From contig CM056874.1 of the NCBI GenBank assembly GCA_029876055.1, positions 7,998,001 to 8,062,000 on the forward strand: a DNA stretch of 64,000 bases. Direction: 5' to 3'. Shown here piece after piece: positions 11,667 through 25,100 of this stretch (its first letter is position 1; each line of letters starts with the position of its first letter). The DNA is from Madurella fahalii. Taxonomy: Eukaryota; Ascomycota; Sordariomycetes; Sordariales. Made by a program: the position numbers and the translations under genes. The notes below the pieces were generated by a model. That model was not told where the DNA came from. It did not search any database and worked only from the letters and a program-made list of their open reading frames with translations.

Positions 11667-12710
11667 ATGAGCGCCCCCGCCGACGCTGCCCAACCTCTGG
11701 CGCCGACCAGCAAAGACCAGACTGCCCTGACCTCTGCCGAAGCCGACATTCTGGCGCGCAGCACTGTTAGCGACACGCACTCTGCCACGGCCTCCCGCGA
11801 TGCCTCGGGACGACAGCCCGCCGCCGCCGCCGCCGGTGCCTCCGAACTCGCCCGTACAAAGATAACTCTGCTCGGCGCCCTCAAGCACTTCCCGGACTTC
11901 CCGATCCCCGGCATCAAGTTCATCGACATCCTGCCTCTGTTCCAAGACCCGGCCATCCACGCGGCCCTGCTGCGCGCCCTCGAGCTCCAGGTTCTCGAGT
12001 TTGGCGGCGACGCAAAGCCCGACGTGATAGTGGGGTTGGATGCGCGGGGTTTCCTCTTTGGACCCTCGCTCGCGCTGCGACTTGACGCCAGCTTCGTGCC
12101 TGTCCGCAAGAAGGGCAAGATGCCGGGTCCCTGCGTGACGGCTGCCTACGAGAAGGAATACGGGACCGACTTTTTCCAGATGCAAGAAGGCGCGGTGAAG
12201 CCTGGCCAGAAGGTGCTGGTGGTTGATGACATTATTGCTACCGGTGAGTCTTAAATCGCAATTGCGCCATCGGCACCCCTCCATCCGGCGAAGCCCCACC
12301 AATCACCAATCCAGCCTGGTCCAAGGCTCCGATCTGGGTCATCTCGTGTGTGGGACCTGGTTGGTCACATCACCTCATTCTGCTCCAAACATCGCACAGC
12401 GGAATGCCTCTTGGAGGAGGTATTTTCACGCTTTTGCGATTCGACCTTTTCGGACCTTTTTTTTTTTTTTTTTTTTCTCTCTTTCCCCACCCTTGAAATG
12501 CAACCGTCCAGGACAAAATATCCCCCTGTTAGTTGCATTTAAGCTAATGTTGCATTCACAGGCGGCTCCGCTGCTGCGGCCGGATCGCTTGTCAAGCAGC
12601 TCGGAGGCGAGCTGATCGGATATCTCTTCATCCTCGAAATCCCCATTCTAAAGGGGCGCTCCAAGCTTGACGGCGTCCCCACGGTTACGCTCCTTGAAAC
12701 GGACGAGTAA
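11667..12710 (+). CDS. Adenine phosphoribosyltransferase, two exons
   Basis: The CDS is join(11667-12243, 12562-12710), 241 aa. The intron is long for this window (318 bases, GTGAGT..CAG) and contains a run of about 19 T at 12458-12476. Purine salvage enzyme: adenine plus PRPP gives AMP and pyrophosphate, in the cytosol. Recognised features are FPDFPIPGIKFIDI (about residue 75), VGLDARGFLFGPSLA (about 120) and the PRPP-binding loop VLVVDDIIATGGSA (182-195). The splice falls exactly inside the loop, between Thr-Gly and Gly-Ser, and restores it in frame, which confirms the intron. Typical family members are about 180-190 aa. Here a Ser/Ala-rich, probably disordered extension of about 55-60 residues precedes the catalytic core. 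A downstream start cannot be used without losing conserved core, so the extension seems real. Confidence 0.93.
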
Positions 12711-13537
12711 ACGCCTGCATCGGCCCCCATCATCCACCTAATGCCCCAACATTGCTTTTCTCACTGCCTGTGTTACGCGTTCACACCAGAGCCTGTTAAT
12801 GATGGCGAACGGGAAGGAGATCCCAGGCTTGGTAGAGTTGGCTTTGCATGTTAATCTTTTACCCCGTTGGCTCCCGAGGGCTCCTGAGGCGGGCTGGGAG
12901 AATTTATGGTGCCAGCCATGGAACCAGACGGATAAGGACGGATTGTTGCTTTGCACTACCTGGCGTTTGGGTTCATAAAAGTTCTGGGAGTGGACTAATC
13001 TCGAGGTAGGATCGAGTTATTGAAACTTCTATGTTGCATGATAGACTCGGTATTTGCCGCTGAAATGTGTGGTTCGGATAGTCCTTTGAGAGCGGCATGC
13101 TGGGAAAAGGAATCAAAACACGCAACCTCTCCACACATCAAATGAGAGCGTCGAGAGACATCTTGAGACACGCTTAAATGTGCCCTTTGCGGAACGAATC
13201 GTCAAATTCCTTTAGCACTAGTTCACAAATGGGGGGGGGGGAGGACGTACTCACTACTTGAGTGTAAAGCCGACATCTTTGGCTGAGATGAGATGTGGTC
13301 GAGTATACGATGTGAGGCTAAGAACTGCTAGAAAGCGGAATGGGTCATGCTGCGCATACTATAGCTTGATCATATATACAAGTCTATATCATATGAGATG
13401 CTATATCCAAGGCCCATCCTTCCGTCCATCCATCCATCTACCACAGGTTCATGCATCGAGTTTTATAACCCAACATCGCTCATTCAGCACTGTAAAACCA
13501 GACTGTAAAAAGAGCCATTTTGAGAAAGAAAAGAAAC
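12711..13537. other. Convergent spacer between APRT and the mannosidase
   Basis: Both flanking genes read into this stretch, so it should hold both 3' UTRs and terminators. There is an 11-base G run at 13231-13241 and AT-richer sequence at 13360-13440. No gene is seen. Confidence 0.5.
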
Positions 13538-16500
13538 TCACAAACTCACCCCCGCATCCCCTTCGTCGACAATGATATTCCTCACTCTCACCCCCTGACT
13601 TTCGATAAAATACCTCCTCGCCACCCCAACCCTCTTCGCCATCCTCAGTTGCTGGTACGCCACCTCGCCACCGCCAACCATAACCATGGCGATCGGATTC
13701 CGTCTTTGTATGCCCCCCGGCGTGCGCTGAACCTCGTCGAGCAGCGGCCTGACCAGCCCGGCTTCCGACATCGCAGACGACGAGAGCGCATAGCCGTGGT
13801 AGCTGGCCGTCTCGTCGCCAAAGCCGCCTTCTTCCTCGTCCGACACCACCACCACGAGCTGCAGCGCTTTCGGAGAAGGCGGAAAAGCGGGTATGTTTGC
13901 CAGCTTGGTGGAGAAATTGCACCCGCCCCGGCGGATGAGGATGACCTGGTGCTGTCGCGGCGCCGAATCTGGAAGAGCCGCCGAGCAGGCGTCGCCTGCT
14001 GCATAGATGGTTGTCCAGGGGAAGATGCCCTCGGGTACCGGGCCGAAGGCGGGGATGCGCGCGCCAGCGGGGACGGTCACGGGCGGGAGCGGGGCGGCGC
14101 CAACGCCTGTGGGGGTTACAGCGGTTTGGTTAATGACCAAGTTGAAGGGGAAGGAGGCGGAATCGGAGCCTAAGAGGTAGGCGGGTGAGTTGGGGAGCTG
14201 GATGTCGAGGGATGCGGCGACGCGGGTAAAGAGGGATTTTACGAGTGATCCGAGTTCCGTAAGGACCGCGGACTGGTTGACATCTTCGGGTGTCTCGAAT
14301 CGATCTTCTTGTTGCTCGGCTTCGATTTCCTCGTCTGAGTGCTCGTTGCTCGTCGCGTTGTCGTCATCGTTGTCGAGCAAGTCGACTTGGTGAAGGTGTT
14401 GGAGTTTTACAACCACTGGGTCCCGGACTAAGTTGAACCTGGGGTCTGAGACCTCGCCGAGTATAGCCCGATCAAAGACGACAAATTCATCACGGCCTAG
14501 ACTGACGCCGTTGACTTTGTTGACTCGCCATTCTCGCTCCTCATCTTCCTCAAGGCGCATGTTAATCTTCAAACCAGACAGGCTGGAGACGCGGATACGG
14601 TCGGCACTCAGGCGTTCTAGGTTCTGATTTGAAAGCATGAAATTGAATGCACTGCCGCCAACCACCTGCTGCGCATTGGACGCGAATTCCAAAGTAAGCT
14701 CCAGGGGTTGATAGATCTTAGCGCAAGTCCCATTGCTGGGGAGCAGCTCTGGTGGGAGCGTCCAGGGGAAGAGGGTGAAGTTGGACTTGGCCATGTGCTG
14801 GCCAGACATTTGCCCACCATCAAGAGTGAAGCGTGAAGTCGACAGTTGATGTAAGTCCAACATGCGTGCGGCGTGGTAGATATCGTCCCTAGCAGCCACA
14901 ACCGAGCCGGAGAGAGGCGTAGTGGCTGGTTGTGGCGGGCATGAGTTGGTAAAGCTGTCGTCGTAATATATCGTCAAATCTTTGCGGTCGGACGTCAGCC
15001 GCCGCGCGCTATCCTTGGGCCGTGGCTTGGGGATGATGAGGGGGTGGCCCTCGGTGGTGAAGACATAGGGAGCGTCGAGTGTATTTAACGGATGTGCGTC
15101 GTCGTACAGCAAGTACATGTACTTGGCAGTCTCGCCGAGAAAGAAGCTCTCCATGCGGTCGCTCTTCTCTCCGTCCAGGACGTTCTGAAGTCCCGCCCAG
15201 CCGCAGGGGGTCCAGCATCGTCGGGTGATGTCGCGGAGCACCATCTCTCCGACGTAGAGATACCATGGATCTTTCGTAGCGCGGTACAAGTGGTACGTCG
15301 ACTCGATGAACTCGGGCCGTAAGGGCCACCAGCCAAGGCCACCCTCGACGGTCTTGTCGCGAATCGACCACCGTTCGGGAAGCGCGGCGTATCGCGTCCA
15401 GATGGCGGTGTAAAGTAGATTCGTCTCGATCGCTTCGTCCACCTCGCCAGCAAGGACAAGCAGACCTGAGTAATAAGCACCGAGGCTGTCGACCCAATTT
15501 GATGCCAAGGAGCCAGTCCATAAGTTAACATTCTCATAGTGTGGGTGGTCACGTTCGCTGTAGAGATGGCGCTTGATAGCCGCGTGCGCGTGGTGCCAGG
15601 CTTCCAGGAATGCATCCGGTGAGTTCTCCACGTCACTTAACGGAGGGAAAAGCGTGTTTGGATCCATCCAATCGCCCCCGTGGTCGGGTGGGATGATCGT
15701 CCGATTGGGAAGCTCGTGGCCGGAGAGCAAAATGTGCGATTTCAGAGCATACTCGAAAAAGCTGTCGGCGCCGGCGCCAATTACTGCAAAGGGCCCTATC
15801 CAATGGCCCTGTTCGGCGTCAACCCCAGCGCCAATGAGGCCAATCTGGCTCTTTCGGTACCAGACAGCCCAAAACGCCCGCTTGGCTAGCTGCTCGAATC
15901 GCGGGTCACCTGTAAGACGGCTAAGGACCGTGAATTCGAGAACAAGAGACCCCGCTCCGGCGCTGCACGTCTCAGTAACCTCAGGAGGCCCTTCTGCCGT
16001 TCCCTGGGGAGAGGCCTCGCCGTGCAGTGGTGAATTGGTGTAGAACGGGATGCCATGGCGGAGATTCACGCGCGGATACGGCATGCCAGTCTTGGTGTAG
16101 AAGGCCGGTAGAAGCCTCTGCGCCAAATCCAGGGCTAATCTCAGCAACTGGCCATCGTACGTTAGACCATTTGGCCACAAGATGGGACGTGGGTTCAAGA
16201 GGTCGTCATCAGGCGGGGCTGCGTCGTAGCCGGTAATCGGTAACGCGCCAATGGCGAAGAGATGGGCGCTCAGTAACCCGCCAACCCCACGTATCACGGT
16301 CTCGAAAACCTGAACCTTGCTGTCGACATCAAAACCACGTCCGCGCAATCCCGCCCCAGACGGGCCGGGACGCCCGTCCCCATATTGTTCGATCAGGGCA
16401 GCCACGCCATTTTGGAAGTCTCTCAGCGCCTTGGGCCCCGTGTCTCGGTCATCGGGCGGTGCGGATGCAAGGATAGCCAAGGTCGAGAGGCTGTCGATAA

Positions 16501-16914
16501 GGGTGAGCGAGTAGTTGCCTAGTACATCGTTGAGCTCGATGTTCCGCGGGTTCTTGGTATCGCGCACCAGGGGAGTGCAGGACACTGGGCGCAGCTAGAT
16601 AAAGCAGTTAACATGGTTAGCGAGAGGGCAGTAGCACATCCTGGAAGCCATACCTCGTCCTCGGGGAAGGCGATTTTCATGTAGTTGTCAAAGCCATGAT
16701 AGAACATGTCGACCGTTTCTCGCCGGAGCTCCTTCACACGATCCGGTCGCATGGCCGCGGCAGCAGGCCAGCGGGGCATAACGACGGCCAGAAGCGTCCA
16801 TATCAGGATGCTCCAGCCGACCCATGTGCGCCATCGAAAGGTGAGCGGCCGAAGGCTAATGGACTCGCGGGCGCAGGACCGGGAGCCATCAGCAGCCAAT
16901 GGGCGGCAGTCCAT
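13538..16914 (-). CDS. EDEM/Htm1-like GH47 alpha-1,2-mannosidase with PA region
   Basis: The CDS is complement(13538-16594, 16654-16914), about 1105 aa, with a 59-base intron (GTATGG..TAG). The N-terminus carries a hydrophobic anchor around WVGWSILIWTLLAVVMP, so the protein enters the ER. The GH47 fold is clear: FYHGFDNYMKIAFPEDELRP spans the splice, FFEYALKSHILL lies near residue 370, FIESTYHLYRATKDPWYL near 516-533 (catalytic Glu) and the calcium-site TTEGHPL near 600. EDEM proteins trim mannose from misfolded glycoproteins and feed them to ER-associated degradation. A protease-associated (PA) domain-like segment follows near residues 880-1050 (GDACSAALP...LIRRGGCNF), as in EDEM3-type proteins. 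The last codons lie on a perfect donor-like GTGAGT, so a further short 3' exon is possible and the C-terminus is uncertain. Length exceeds yeast Htm1 (about 800 aa). Confidence 0.9.
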
Positions 16915-19900
16915 GCCGGCAGGGCATCACCTGGGAGGGAAAATCGAAGGCCACATGTGGATATTCCAAGATGCACCGGACCGGAGGCACGCTGCCTTCG
17001 AATTGTCCCAGCAATGTTCAGCAATGTGTTGACGTCGACGATGCAACCGCCAACTTCGGACCTTACCTTATTGTCAGCATCGCCACTGCCCTGAAGGAGC
17101 GATGCTGTCCTCTGGAGAGACCCACTTTTCCCGTCGCTTGGCGCCGGGGTGTGACCTGCCGTTCGCCGTTGCACGCATCGAATCCCGTCCAGCCAACCGA
17201 CGGTTGTGCAGTCTCCCTCTCGCTTTACAGTCTAACCAGTGGTACTTGCGCTTGTCTTGGGGGGATGCAAGCCACCCATGCCCGCGAGAATCATCGGCAG
17301 CCTAGCGCTGTCCAATGAGCCTCTCACGTCCCAACGCAAACGCGCCAACACTCTTCTGAACCTTGTTAGTTGCGTGATTTCGGGCATCGTACAGTGTTTT
17401 GACGTGAGGTCGGCTACTTGTCTGTTAGACAGCCACCGGTCCCGCAAGTCACAGTGACATGGCCGGAATACCCGAGATGCATCCAAGAGCGGTTTGCGGG
17501 TCCCTGGCAACTTCCCCGCCCAAATCTCCCAATTCAGATATCGAGTCTCGACGCCGAATTGACATCTATCCACGACCAACAGAAGTTTGCCGCCCCGCCC
17601 GTTCATCGCCTGCTCATTCGGTTACCCAGCAAGTCATACATCGACATGCAGATGCACGGCAGACTGTGCGGGCAGAACACAACAAGCAACAGCCAAAAAT
17701 TCGGCACCCGTGAGGTCCAATAGTCACGGCAAGGCTACCCACCGTTCCCCCTATACTGCCGCAATTAGGTAAAGCAACTGACCTTGAGGAGTCCTCCCTA
17801 CACTAATCAACTGCATATTGCCCTTACTTAGGCACTGGCTACGGTGCATCCTCACGCATCTGAGGCCTTCACCGAATACTCCTCAAAGGTCCCACTGGTC
17901 GGTAGAAGATCCGTGAAGTTTTGAGTGAGCAAGTCCGGGCAGCATGAAATATCCGGCTCAAGCGATGATCGTTTTCGTGTTACTCTCCGCCTTCCGAGTT
18001 TCGTTAGTTGCGATGCGGCATGCTGTACTCCGTGGGCCTCACAACTGGAAACCAGAACTGGACAGCGCGACGGAGGGGGTGGGTCCCGTGGCTTTCGGGG
18101 GTCTCGGGGCAGCCATCAGCCGTCCCTAAATCCCAGGCACAAATGGATCCGGGACAGTGCAGCTCAAGCGGCCACAGACGGTCCAAGCCAAGCCCATTCC
18201 ACACCTGAATACACCAGAGACGAGAAAAGAAAACCGAGAAAGTTGACAGGCTTGCTCGTCACAAACCTCAACTCTCATGTGGCAAGGCGTGGCCAACGAC
18301 GATCCGCTGCAATTCAAAAGATTAAAGATGGCGACCTAGACCAACTTAGTCCCAGCTCTGTAGCTCGCCCTTGCCATTACTATGACCCTTACTCACAGCA
18401 GCAGCAACCACAATTCCAGGCATGTAGTTCCGCGCCCCCGCCACGATTCCCCATGGGAGGGATGATGACAAGATGAACAAGCAAATGAACTTACCTTAAC
18501 TACGACATTGAGGTCCCGGCTTTCATATTTCGCCAACTTGCTCAAGCTCCGTCAATGAGGACCTCATTTTCCCAGTTGGGCCAATTGCTGTGGAGTTGCA
18601 GCGTTTCCTCGGCCGGCTCGGGTCCCCACAAGGGACCAAGATATGCATAGCCGCATGAGAGCTGAGATCACTGGACCGCGCACGTGGACGATTGCAAGGG
18701 TCTAGGTTGAAACCTCTACAGAGTACGTTTTTTTGTTTGTTTTTATTTTCGGTACTCGGAAAGATTTGTCCCACAGTGGTTGCTTATTTATGGTCTACGT
18801 ATATCTTTTTTTACCTATCTGCCCAAGACGGATTCTGTGATAAGTAGTACCAGTCTCTAGCAAGAGGAGTTTCGGAACAATGAGTCCCATCCATCGTCCA
18901 TGCGTGACTGAGGAGTGAGGCCGTTATGCGACGTCAGTGTCCCCACCACGGCGATGATTGTGTGGGAGGATTGGGAATCGCAGATCGGAATCGTGCGCAT
19001 TCCTTTTCTAAATTTACATCACAGGTAGTACAGACGCACGAGGCTCGGGTAACATATCTGGTCCTCGTACCACGTCCCACAAAAAGGATCATCAAGGTGA
19101 GGCTCGGGATTCCACTTTTACCCCTTCCCTTAGTGCCAGGGGTGCACTATGCTGCTGTACCCCCCGCAGGACAGGCCCGGAGGGCCGGCCAAGCGGAAAA
19201 TCCTGGACAGGGAGACGGGAATAGTTTGCTACCACTACATGCGTATGCAATGATCCCTTCCATGGCATTGAGTGCTATATTCCGTCTGCCCTCTCGCGAA
19301 TTTCGGTACGGTGCTAGGGCAATGTACGAGCCTCAATGCCAACCGGAATTACCGGAATTAAAGGTGCGGAAAACCGGCCAAGCCCTACGAATTCGGGTTC
19401 CGTCAATGGAGGTAAAGGATTCCGGAGAAGACACAAGTTTCGAGATTACACGTGCGGCGCCACTATCCATTGGTTTCTGCAATGCTGTGGTTACATCCTG
19501 GATCTGGAACTGTGTGGCTCTGGCGTCATCCAGGCACCCGTCTTGTGCCCGCGCCACAGTGCCAAGAACCGAACAGATGGGGAAAGGAGTTCGGGGATCT
19601 CTATAGTCGGCGATAGAGAAGGAAAGAGAGACAAAGAACATCAAAGAGAATAAAAAGGGAGAGAAAAAAAGGAGAGACGGAGAATATAGGCGAGAATCAA
19701 CAAGGTATATATCTGTTTATAATCTTAAACTCTGTGATGGTCACGGCTATATATCCTGCTGTGTCCTGACCATTACTTCTTTTAACGTGCAAAAAGGAAA
19801 TGGTATCTCATCTGTGCTTCGCCTACTGTAAGCTGCGTAATCGATCCTGATAACACGGCGATTCCTAGTCCGAAACACCGTGCCCCCACCGTCTTCGCCA

Positions 19901-20169
19901 TAATAAGACACTCCACTGATGACCGTGTAGCCAAAGTGTAGGAGATGAATCCAAAGTAGGAAAGGTAAAAGACAAAAAAAGAAAAGAAAAGGAAAAAAAA
20001 AAAAAAAAAAACTCCGAGACTGCGTGAGCGAGGAAAGTTGTATCTTTTCGCTTGTTCATGGAAATGAATTTAAAGCCAGATGAAAATTTCAACAATAATG
20101 CAGCCGCAAATGCAAGATTACAGCCTCCCAGGTTGCCAGTACTACAAGATATGTTTCTGCCGCGCCATG
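16915..20169. other. 3.3 kb spacer, no supported gene
   Basis: This region lies upstream of the mannosidase and downstream of the putative regulator. Frames of 180-230 codons at 17925-18476 and 18926-19606 (+) have no domain, no consistent splice sites and ordinary composition, so I do not call them. A 19-base A run sits at about 19992-20010, 160 bases downstream of the regulator stop codon on its strand. GA-rich sequence occurs around 19610-19690. Confidence 0.4.
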
Positions 20170-22156
20170 TTACCGCGTGACGTACGATTGCGGTTGTTGT
20201 TGTATCAATTGCTCGCAGGCCTGCCGCGCCACCCGCTCGCTCCGCTGGTGGCTGACCTCGCGCCTCATCGAAGGCTGGGAGGCTGTCTCGTCGTCATAGG
20301 TGAGGTCAATGGTCTCAGGGCTAAGGCTGTCCTCCGTCTTGATGGGCTTGTTGAAGATCTGGTCGAGGTACTCGTTCTCTTGCTCCGATGTGAAGGTGGG
20401 TGCGATGCTAGCGTCGTCAGGAATCATGTCGTAGGGCCCTTGACGACCTGCTGCCAAATGGTGTGCATGACCCTGGAAGGCCGGGTGCAGCCCGAGCCCG
20501 TTGGACCAGTCGCCCATGACGGCTGAGTGGTGATGGCCGCTGTTCTGCGGGCTTGCCCGCCTCCGCGCCACCTTGTTCTTGCGCCGCCTAGTGCCCGTCT
20601 TTTCGTCAATGGTCGGTTCTTCCATGCCCATCTTAATAAGCATGGCCTCGATGTGTTGCGGCTTCCAGTCCCAGACTCGGCAGCCACCATTTTCCTTCAT
20701 GCGGGCGATGATAAGCTGGTACCGTTTCTCCTCGTAGTACTGATATGCCTCTTTCAGTCGCTCAATCTGTTTACACGGCATGATCAGTACCCTTTGTCAC
20801 CAGAGCAGAGGCGGAAGAAGTAGCATGGCTTACCTCTCGTTCTGGCCATACACCGAATTTGGCCACTGCACGCGAGACCTTCATCTGCAAAGCCGCCTTT
20901 TCCCAGTTGCCCTGGTGTTTTTCTGAATACTTTGCCTTCATCTCTTCCCACATCCCCTTGCCCTTTTCTGAAAGGAACTCTTTGCGGAGCTGGAAAAGGT
21001 ATTTGTCGTCCTCGGGCGCATTTTCGGCCAGCATGAGCTCCTCCTTGTCGTCCTCGCTGAATTGGCCATTGACCTGTCCGTCAGTCCCGATTTGGGGTGT
21101 CGTCTTGGGTGTGCGCGACGCTTTTCTCGCCGGTGACGGCTTCTTGCGGGGCTGGGGTCTTCTGCCAGGGCTGAGAACTGCGTGGGATGGGTAGGCGCCG
21201 AGGAGAACCGCGGGATCGCGCAGATCCTCGATGCCGCCAATTCGCGGCGTCGTTTGCGGCCTGAACTGAGACGGATGGGGTTGGGATAGGACAGCGGTTT
21301 GTCCATTTGAAGGCATGCGGTGATGCATATGCGGAGTACCGACGGGGACTTGTTGTTGCCCGAGAAACGTTCCGGGAGGTGCGACATCGACGCCGAATGC
21401 GTGAGGGTACTCCTGAAACGAGTGGTGAGTCACATCGCCCTCGTTTGCCCCCGAGACGGTGAAATGACCGAGGTAGGGATCGATTGGCGGCATTTCGTTC
21501 TTGGGCGATGAAGGCTGGTTACCACTTCCCGGGGGGGTGTGTGCCATGTAAGGTGCCATATCGAAATGGCCTGCTTCCGTTGCGGCAGGGTGGACAGTCA
21601 TTGGAGAAGAGCCCTGGCTAGTGGTGTTCACGTCGTAACTGCTGTAGTACCTGGGAACGGTGGGACCCTGCGAAACGGGGCACGAAGATTGCGAAGAGTT
21701 GTAAGTGCGCATCGGCTTGGTTGGTGGCTTGTTCTGCAGAGGCGGGCTGCCTGCGCTGGATACCGGAGTTAAAAGCGTCGGATCTGCCGCGGCCGGGTAG
21801 TTGAACGAGGAAACTCCAGAGGCCTGTAGCAGCAGTGGTAAGTCACGGAAGATCTTGACACGCGAAGGCTGTGGGCGACATACTGCGCTGTAAGGGTCGA
21901 GTTCTGATGAGGAGTAGGAAACTGTGGAAGGCCCGCTAGAGCAGACAGGCAAGTTGTCGAGTCGATCAGAATGGTGCGCGCCACGCGTGAGATACTGGGC
22001 GCTGGTCATATCGACGTGAATGTGGAGGCGCTTGAGAGTCTTCCTGGGAGAAGCACTGCCGGCGCTGTCGTTGTCCGAGTCGGAGCCCAACTGATCGCAG
22101 TCGAGGAAGTCCTCAACCAGGGGAGACTCGATTTCGTCCTGTCGGTCTGCCTCCAT
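20170..22156 (-). CDS. Putative nuclear regulator with conserved helical (Myb/SANT-like) region
   Basis: The CDS is complement(20170-20766, 20834-22156), 639 aa, with a 67-base intron (GTAAGC..CAG) that joins PERE to IERLKEAYQY in frame. The start is taken at MEADRQDEIES because the frame upstream translates oligo-A/T leader sequence. The first ~390 residues are Ser/Pro/Gln/Tyr-rich and disordered. Residues about 375-540 form a charged helical region with repeated Trp/aromatic spacing (KGMWEEMKAKYSEKHQGNWE, KFGVWPERE, CRVWDWKPQHIEAMLIKMGM), followed by a basic RRRKNKVARRR stretch that looks like a nuclear localisation signal, then an acidic/Gln-rich tail. This resembles fungal DNA-binding regulators with Myb/SANT-like helices. 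I recall a similar region in regulators of cellulase and development, but cannot name it with confidence. The 5' leader is long with several upstream ATGs. Confidence 0.75.
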
Positions 22157-25100
22157 GTTTAGTGGCGCGTTCTCTCGCCAACCTCGATACTGGGGAAAAC
22201 CAATGGGAGGGAAAAAAAAGAAACAAAAAGAAAATAACAACAATAAGGATAATAATCTCAGGTTCGAGTCAAGAACGCGAGAGATTTGTCTTATTTTATT
22301 TTCCTCTCGCAAAGCGATCGTCTCTCGCTCGCTCGCTTCTTCTTTTTGACGCGGCATCAAAGGGCTGGTTGAGGAAGAGGAATGTCTGACCTTATAGAAG
22401 TGGAGTGGGCCAAAAGTCCGACTGTGGCCTGCGTTGTGTGGGATAGGATTGCGGCGTTTAGGGCGGCGTTGAAGGAAGAAATGGAGAAAGCATGAGACAG
22501 AATGGAAGGAGGCTGACACTGACAGGCGATGTCGGGGATCTATCTATATCAGTGGGAATGAGCTTCGACGGTGGAAGAGTGGGGCCCCGAGCAGAGCAAA
22601 GGGTATGCCACAAGGTGCGTCTCCAAGCCTTCGTCCCAGGAACTGGAACCCATGTGAATTCGAACCCGCATTGCAGCAGGGATTGATATCAACTTCTGCT
22701 CAATCCTGGATGCAACGGGAAAGGGTGGCGTTGCCCCGCCGGGTGTACTGGGTATTTCAGAGGTACATAGATGCACTCCCTGGTCAGTACCCTGGTACCT
22801 TGATCAACACACCCCATTACCGGGTGTGTTAGGCGCCCGGCCGTCCGTGGACTGTGCAAGACAGGACGTCAACGACCACGACGGTGCTGACAAAAAGCCA
22901 GAACACTAACTTAGTTGGGACCTGGCCTGCCACTCTGCCTGCTGGGCCCTGGCGGCGGGGATTCTCTCTGGACGGCCTCTCGTTGACGAGGCTTAGTGTA
23001 CTGTATCATATGCGACCAGCAGGCCGCTGTCGCGCCCTGGTTTTCCACCCGAGACGTGGATTATACGACGACATGACCAGCCAGGTCGTCCGCATCGCCA
23101 GCGGCCAGGCATTCTTCCCCAGGCCCTTGAATGGGGCGCCACAGATGCTAAGGCGAAGCATTCCACTTGGAAGGCCGCTGGGAGGATTTTTCGCGTATAG
23201 GTAGTATCAACGACAACGGCCTCGGCACTCGGTAACTTGCACGTCGCATCGGCATATGTCTCGTCGAGTAACCAGACCAGACATACCTGATGCTGGCCGC
23301 CCGCTGAGAAAGCCGACGACATTTCATCCCTGAGTAGATGAATAATGCGCGCCAAGGACGTCGTATATACTCAATTGGGTAGCGTTCGGCAGTGCACAAG
23401 ACTTGAGGGCGACGGGTGCATGTGGGAGTCCCCAAACCGCTTACCAAGTGTGCTGTACAGGGGGGACGGGATGCACAGTTGAAATTTTGAGGGCGGCGTG
23501 TGGGAGGAGTGATTTGCACCTGGTCGCCAAGGCGCGTGGACCTGCAGGCGTTCCCGAACCGGCTAGTACGGTACAGGCTGTGAATTGTATGGTACCGTAC
23601 AGATTCGTGGTGAGGATTTCAACCCTCGGAGCCTCGCCGCGCCACTGTGCGGGAGCTCTCTAACGTACGGGTTAGCCGCCCTCGGTTTCTTTGTTGGTCA
23701 ACGTTGGCCCAACTCAAGCGCGATAACTAGACGCCTGAAGACATTCCCGCCCGGCATATCTTGACCGTGCACGGATCCCGACCGTTTTGGGGTTCGTTTA
23801 CGTATAATCTGTGACATGCTCGCTCCCAGTTGCGACGCCGCCCCAATGCCAGTGCTGCTAAATTTGCACGAAACCGGCAAACGTAGAGCATGGGAAGTCA
23901 TCTCCCGGCGGCGCTATTGTCATCAGTCCCTTTGCTTCGGATATTGATCCACCGTGGCGGCCAGAAAATACGGCCAGGCGGATGGGCTGATGAAGGGCAT
24001 GCGCAGTCGTACAGTAGTTGAGCGTCTTGACGAGCTTCGTGGGGTGAAACAGATTCTGCTTATGGAACCTGTGATTGGCTGTTCTGAAGCAGGATTAGCG
24101 TGTAGGGGCTGTGTAACCAGGAAACAGAACCAGTTCCTTCAGTTACACAGATTGGCCCAAAAAACTCGGGAATTGAAATGAAGTCGCATCGCAGATTCGA
24201 AGCCGGTAAGACGAAGCTACATGCGAGCGCTATAGTGCACATCAACACCAACAGGCGGCATGCTGTCAGGGTGACGCTGCCAGTGCTTTCTCCGAGGATA
24301 TGTTACATGACCGTACCTTTCAATGCGACTCCCGACCGTATTCGGGCTGGTAAACTAGCCAATCATCGCATCGCGAGATCCTCGAGTGGGAAGTCACGCA
24401 CGAGCCACTGGGCCTCTTTGCCCGAATCGCCCTTTGGGTGCCTAGCTGCGAGTGTAACGACACTCGTCTTCAGAGTCGTAATCATCGCCGAGGCAGAAGG
24501 GAATTCTGTTACTGTCCCCGCACCCTTCGTAACCCGCAGCGAGTATTTGACACCACTGATGCATACCCTATACAGGTCCGGGGGAAATCTCGTGCAAGGC
24601 GGAGAACCTCCCCGCAAATCGTAAATCCCTTTGGAGCTCTTCCACCAATTCTCCTCAATTATCTCATCTTGCGGTCCTGGATCTAGTCAGATTTCTGTGA
24701 CAATGACAAGACTCTAAAAACAGATCTGGTGCGTTTCGAAACGTCCCTGCCGAGCGTGGCACAGGCCAGATTTTGGGGGCAGTGAGAAGAGCGACTCTGG
24801 CCATGCTCTGAGGGTTCTGGCCCACAGCAGTGCGCATACTGATTGGTTGAAAGAGGCGGGGTTCGAGTGGGGCTGGATTGAATATGATAGGCTACCGTTC
24901 TGTCGGGTCGCCCTAGAACAATTTTGGGAGGGAACGAGCGGTCAGCGGGCGAAGCACAGTGAAGAGGGTGGGGGAAAAAAAGAGGAAAAAAAAAAAGGTT
25001 AAGAAAAAAACAAAAATTAATAAAAAAGAAAGGAACCCGCTGCAGATCGTTCAAATGTTGGCTCCTCCTTCATCAACGTGGACGACTTTCAGCCCATCAA

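Noticed and set aside
17925..18476. 183-codon plus-strand frame with a poly-Gln end
   Set aside because: The Gln run comes from a short CAG repeat and nothing else suggests coding.
18926..19606. 226-codon plus-strand frame
   Set aside because: Ordinary composition, no domain, no splice support; length is plausible by chance in GC-rich DNA.
22650..22680. tRNA-like GAATTCGAACCCGC
   Set aside because: Stem bases on the reverse strand do not pair and no acceptor stem is present.
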